A stretch of 6,919 nucleotides of DNA from Burkholderiales bacterium (GTDB taxonomy: Bacteria > Pseudomonadota > Gammaproteobacteria > Burkholderiales > Burkholderiaceae_D): assembly GCA_005800405.1 (NCBI GenBank), contig SYFN01000133.1:1-6919 (forward strand), given 5' to 3'. Both the position numbers and the translations under genes were made by a program. Shown here piece by piece: positions 4,788 through 6,919 of the stretch (positions are counted from its first letter, which is position 1; each line of letters begins with the position of its first letter). The notes beneath the pieces are model-generated. The model was given only the letters and a program-made list of their open reading frames with translations. It made no database searches and was not told the origin of the DNA.

Positions 4788-6919
4788 ATGACTTCCCCGC
4801 AATTTATCCATCTTCGCCTGCACTCCGAGTTCTCCATCGCCGACGGACTGGTGCGGATTGACGAACTGGTCGATGCGGCACTTGCAGACGGCCAGCCGGC
4901 CGTGGCACTGACGGATCTGGCCAACTTGTTTGGCATGGTGAAGTTCTACAAGGCCGCGCGCGGCAAGGGCATCAAGCCCATTGTCGGTTGCGACATCTGG
5001 GTTACCAATGACGATGACCGCGACAAGCCTTTTCGCTTGCTGCTGCTGGTGAAAAACCGTACCGGATATCTGCAGCTGTGCGAGTTACTCGCGCGCGCGT
5101 CGCTCAATAATGCTCACCGTGGTCGCGCCGAGGTGCGTATCGATTGGCTTGAGTCTTTGCAGGCGGACGGTGGATTAATCGCCCTCTCAGGTTTTCAGGC
5201 AGGTGATATTGGCAGCGCGCTTGAGAATGGCAATGCCGCGCTGGCGGAACGGTGCGCCACGCGCTGGGCAAAGATGTTCCCTGGCCATTTTTATATCGAA
5301 ATTCAGCGTAACGGTAATCCTGCGCTTGAAAATCTTCTGCGTCAGTCCACGCAATTGGCAGCCAAACTTCAACTGCCCGTGGTCGCCACGCATCCGGTGC
5401 AGTTTCTGCACAAAAAAGAATTCACCGCACATGAAGCCCGCACCTGCATCGCCGAAGGCGAGATTCTCGCTAATACGCGGCGTGTCAAACGCTTTACGCC
5501 TGAGCAGTATTTCAAGAGCCACGCAGAGATGACCGAGCTGTTTGCTGATCTGCCTGCCGCTTTGCAGAACAGCGCCATCATCGCGCAGCGCTGCAATCTC
5601 ATGCTGGAGCTGGGTAGAGCCCGATTACCCGACTTTCCGACACCTGATGGCATGAGCATCGGCGATTTCCTCGTGGCGCAGGCACAGACGGGTCTTGAGC
5701 AGCGTTTGGAACAGCTCTATCCAGATCCGGCACAACGCGAACAAGTGCGTGACCGCTACGCATCACGACTGAAATTCGAGACCGACACGATCATCGCGAT
5801 GGGCTTCCCGGGCTACTTTTTGATCGTTGCGGATTTCATTCAATGGGCCAAGCACAATGGCGTGCCCGTAGGTCCAGGCCGTGGATCAGGCGCCGGCTCG
5901 CTGGTGGCGTATGCGTTATCGATTACAGATCTTGATCCGCTGGAGTACAACCTGTTGTTCGAGCGTTTCCTAAATCCGGATCGTGTCTCCATGCCCGACT
6001 TCGATCTCGATTTCTGTCAGGAAGGTCGTGACCGTGTGATTCAGTATGTAAGAGAACGGTATGGCAAAGAAGCTGTGTCGCAGATCGCGACTTTTGGCAC
6101 CATGGCTGCCAAAGGTGCCGTCCGCGATGTGGGACGCGTGCTTGATTTTGGCTATAACTTTTGTGACACGATTTCCAAGCTAATTCCCTTCAAGCCCGGC
6201 AAGCTGGTGACAATTTCTGACGCGCTGGAAGAAGAACCTCTGCTCAAAGAACGCCGCGATAACGAAGAAGAAGTGCGTCAGTTGCTCGAGCTTGCGCAGC
6301 AAGTCGAAGGTATCGCACGTAATGTCGGCATGCACGCAGGTGGCGTGCTGATCGCGCCGGGCAAGCTGACAGATTTTTGTCCGCTCTACACCCAGGGTGC
6401 TGATGGTGGCGTGGTGTCACAATTCGACAAAGATGACGTAGAGGCAATGGGCTTGGTGAAGTTTGATTTTTTGGGTCTGACGACGCTGACGATTCTCGAT
6501 CGTACGGTGAATTACATACGCAAGCTTGATCCGGCGATGGCTGATTTCAGCCTCGAGCGCGTGCCACTCAATGATCGTCCTACTTATCAGCTACTCACGC
6601 AGGCCAAGACGGTCGCCGTGTTCCAGCTTGAAAGTCGCGGCATGCAGGGAATGTTGAAAGACGCCCGTCCTGATCGTTTCAAAGACATCATTGCGCTGGT
6701 GGCCTTGTATCGTCCTGGCCCTATGGATCTGATACCTGACTTCTGTCGTCGCAAGCATGGTGAGCGATTTGATTATTCCGATCCACGCACTGAAGACATT
6801 CTCTCAGAGACCTACGGGATCATGGTCTATCAGGAGCAGGTGATGCAGATGGCGCAGGTAGTTGGCGGCTACTCCTTGGGTGGTGCTGACTTATTGCGTC
6901 GTGCGATGGGCAAGAAAAA
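4788..6919 (+). CDS. dnaE: DNA polymerase III alpha subunit (3' truncated by window edge)
   Basis: DnaE is the catalytic polymerase subunit of the replicative holoenzyme. The frame is open from ATG 4788 to the right edge, about 710 of an expected 1150 or so residues. An in-frame TAA at 4776-4778 shows that ATG 4788 is the earliest ATG start; the Shine-Dalgarno match is weak (AGG about 12 bases upstream). Visible order: N-terminal PHP domain at about 5-275, starting IHLRLHSEFSIADGL, with the early LTDLANLFGMVKFY; then palm motifs including GVPVGPGRGSGAGSLVAYAL around 361-380; the metal-binding PDFDLDF with D404 and D406, matching E. coli D401 and D403; the thumb; NVGMHAGGVLIAP; KFDFLGL with the third catalytic Asp at D560, matching E. 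coli D555; and part of the fingers with LVALYRPGPMD and YQEQVMQMAQ. The distal fingers, clamp-binding motif and OB fold lie outside. No frameshift is seen. The N-terminus resembles betaproteobacterial DnaE1. It is divergent from trhO. Confidence 0.97.
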   Translation, partial: MTSPQFIHLRLHSEFSIADGLVRIDELVDAALADGQPAVALTDLANLFGMVKFYKAARGKGIKPIVGCDIWVTNDDDRDKPFRLLLLVKNRTGYLQLCELLARASLNNAHRGRAEVRIDWLESLQADGGLIALSGFQAGDIGSALENGNAALAERCATRWAKMFPGHFYIEIQRNGNPALENLLRQSTQLAAKLQLPVVATHPVQFLHKKEFTAHEARTCIAEGEILANTRRVKRFTPEQYFKSHAEMTELFADLPAALQNSAIIAQRCNLMLELGRARLPDFPTPDGMSIGDFLVAQAQTGLEQRLEQLYPDPAQREQVRDRYASRLKFETDTIIAMGFPGYFLIVADFIQWAKHNGVPVGPGRGSGAGSLVAYALSITDLDPLEYNLLFERFLNPDRVSMPDFDLDFCQEGRDRVIQYVRERYGKEAVSQIATFGTMAAKGAVRDVGRVLDFGYNFCDTISKLIPFKPGKLVTISDALEEEPLLKERRDNEEEVRQLLELAQQVEGIARNVGMHAGGVLIAPGKLTDFCPLYTQGADGGVVSQFDKDDVEAMGLVKFDFLGLTTLTILDRTVNYIRKLDPAMADFSLERVPLNDRPTYQLLTQAKTVAVFQLESRGMQGMLKDARPDRFKDIIALVALYRPGPMDLIPDFCRRKHGERFDYSDPRTEDILSETYGIMVYQEQVMQMAQVVGGYSLGGADLLRRAMGKK

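Noticed and set aside
1..6919. Search for a defence system, mobile element, CRISPR array or other novel cassette
   Set aside because: All coding space is taken by recognised housekeeping families, gaps are short, and no direct repeats, terminal inverted repeats, integrase or transposase motifs were seen.

Overview
The window looks like ordinary chromosomal housekeeping DNA from a betaproteobacterium of moderate GC content, most likely near the Burkholderiales. This assignment is by protein resemblance only. The DnaE N-terminus and the DinB polymerase, which carries an extra segment of about 24 residues after its first catalytic motif, both look like the betaproteobacterial forms. I see no insertion sequence, phage gene, CRISPR array, rRNA, tRNA or plasmid function.

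Layout from left to right: (1) the 3' part of an RhlE-like DEAD-box RNA helicase gene, plus strand, cut by the left edge; (2) gluQ, minus strand, convergent with the helicase, for the synthetase that glutamylates queuosine in tRNA-Asp; (3) a small DoxX-family membrane protein gene, plus strand, divergent from gluQ and apparently frameshifted in a run of six G near its 3' end; (4) dinB, a Y-family DNA polymerase IV, minus strand, convergent with doxX; (5) trhO (yceA family), tRNA U34 hydroxylase, minus strand, 140 bp upstream of dinB and in the same direction; (6) dnaE, the replicative DNA polymerase III alpha subunit, plus strand, divergent from trhO and cut by the right edge after about 710 codons.

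Functionally the window mixes RNA metabolism (helicase and two modifiers of the tRNA wobble position) with DNA synthesis (replicative and translesion polymerases). This looks like shared housekeeping neighbourhood rather than one pathway. All genes except doxX carry intact family motifs over the visible length. No gap without a gene exceeds 300 bases.

The most notable observation is the doxX frameshift. The called reading frame loses the family's conserved C-terminus, and that C-terminus is present in full in the +1 frame immediately after the G run. I found no convincing undescribed biological system here.
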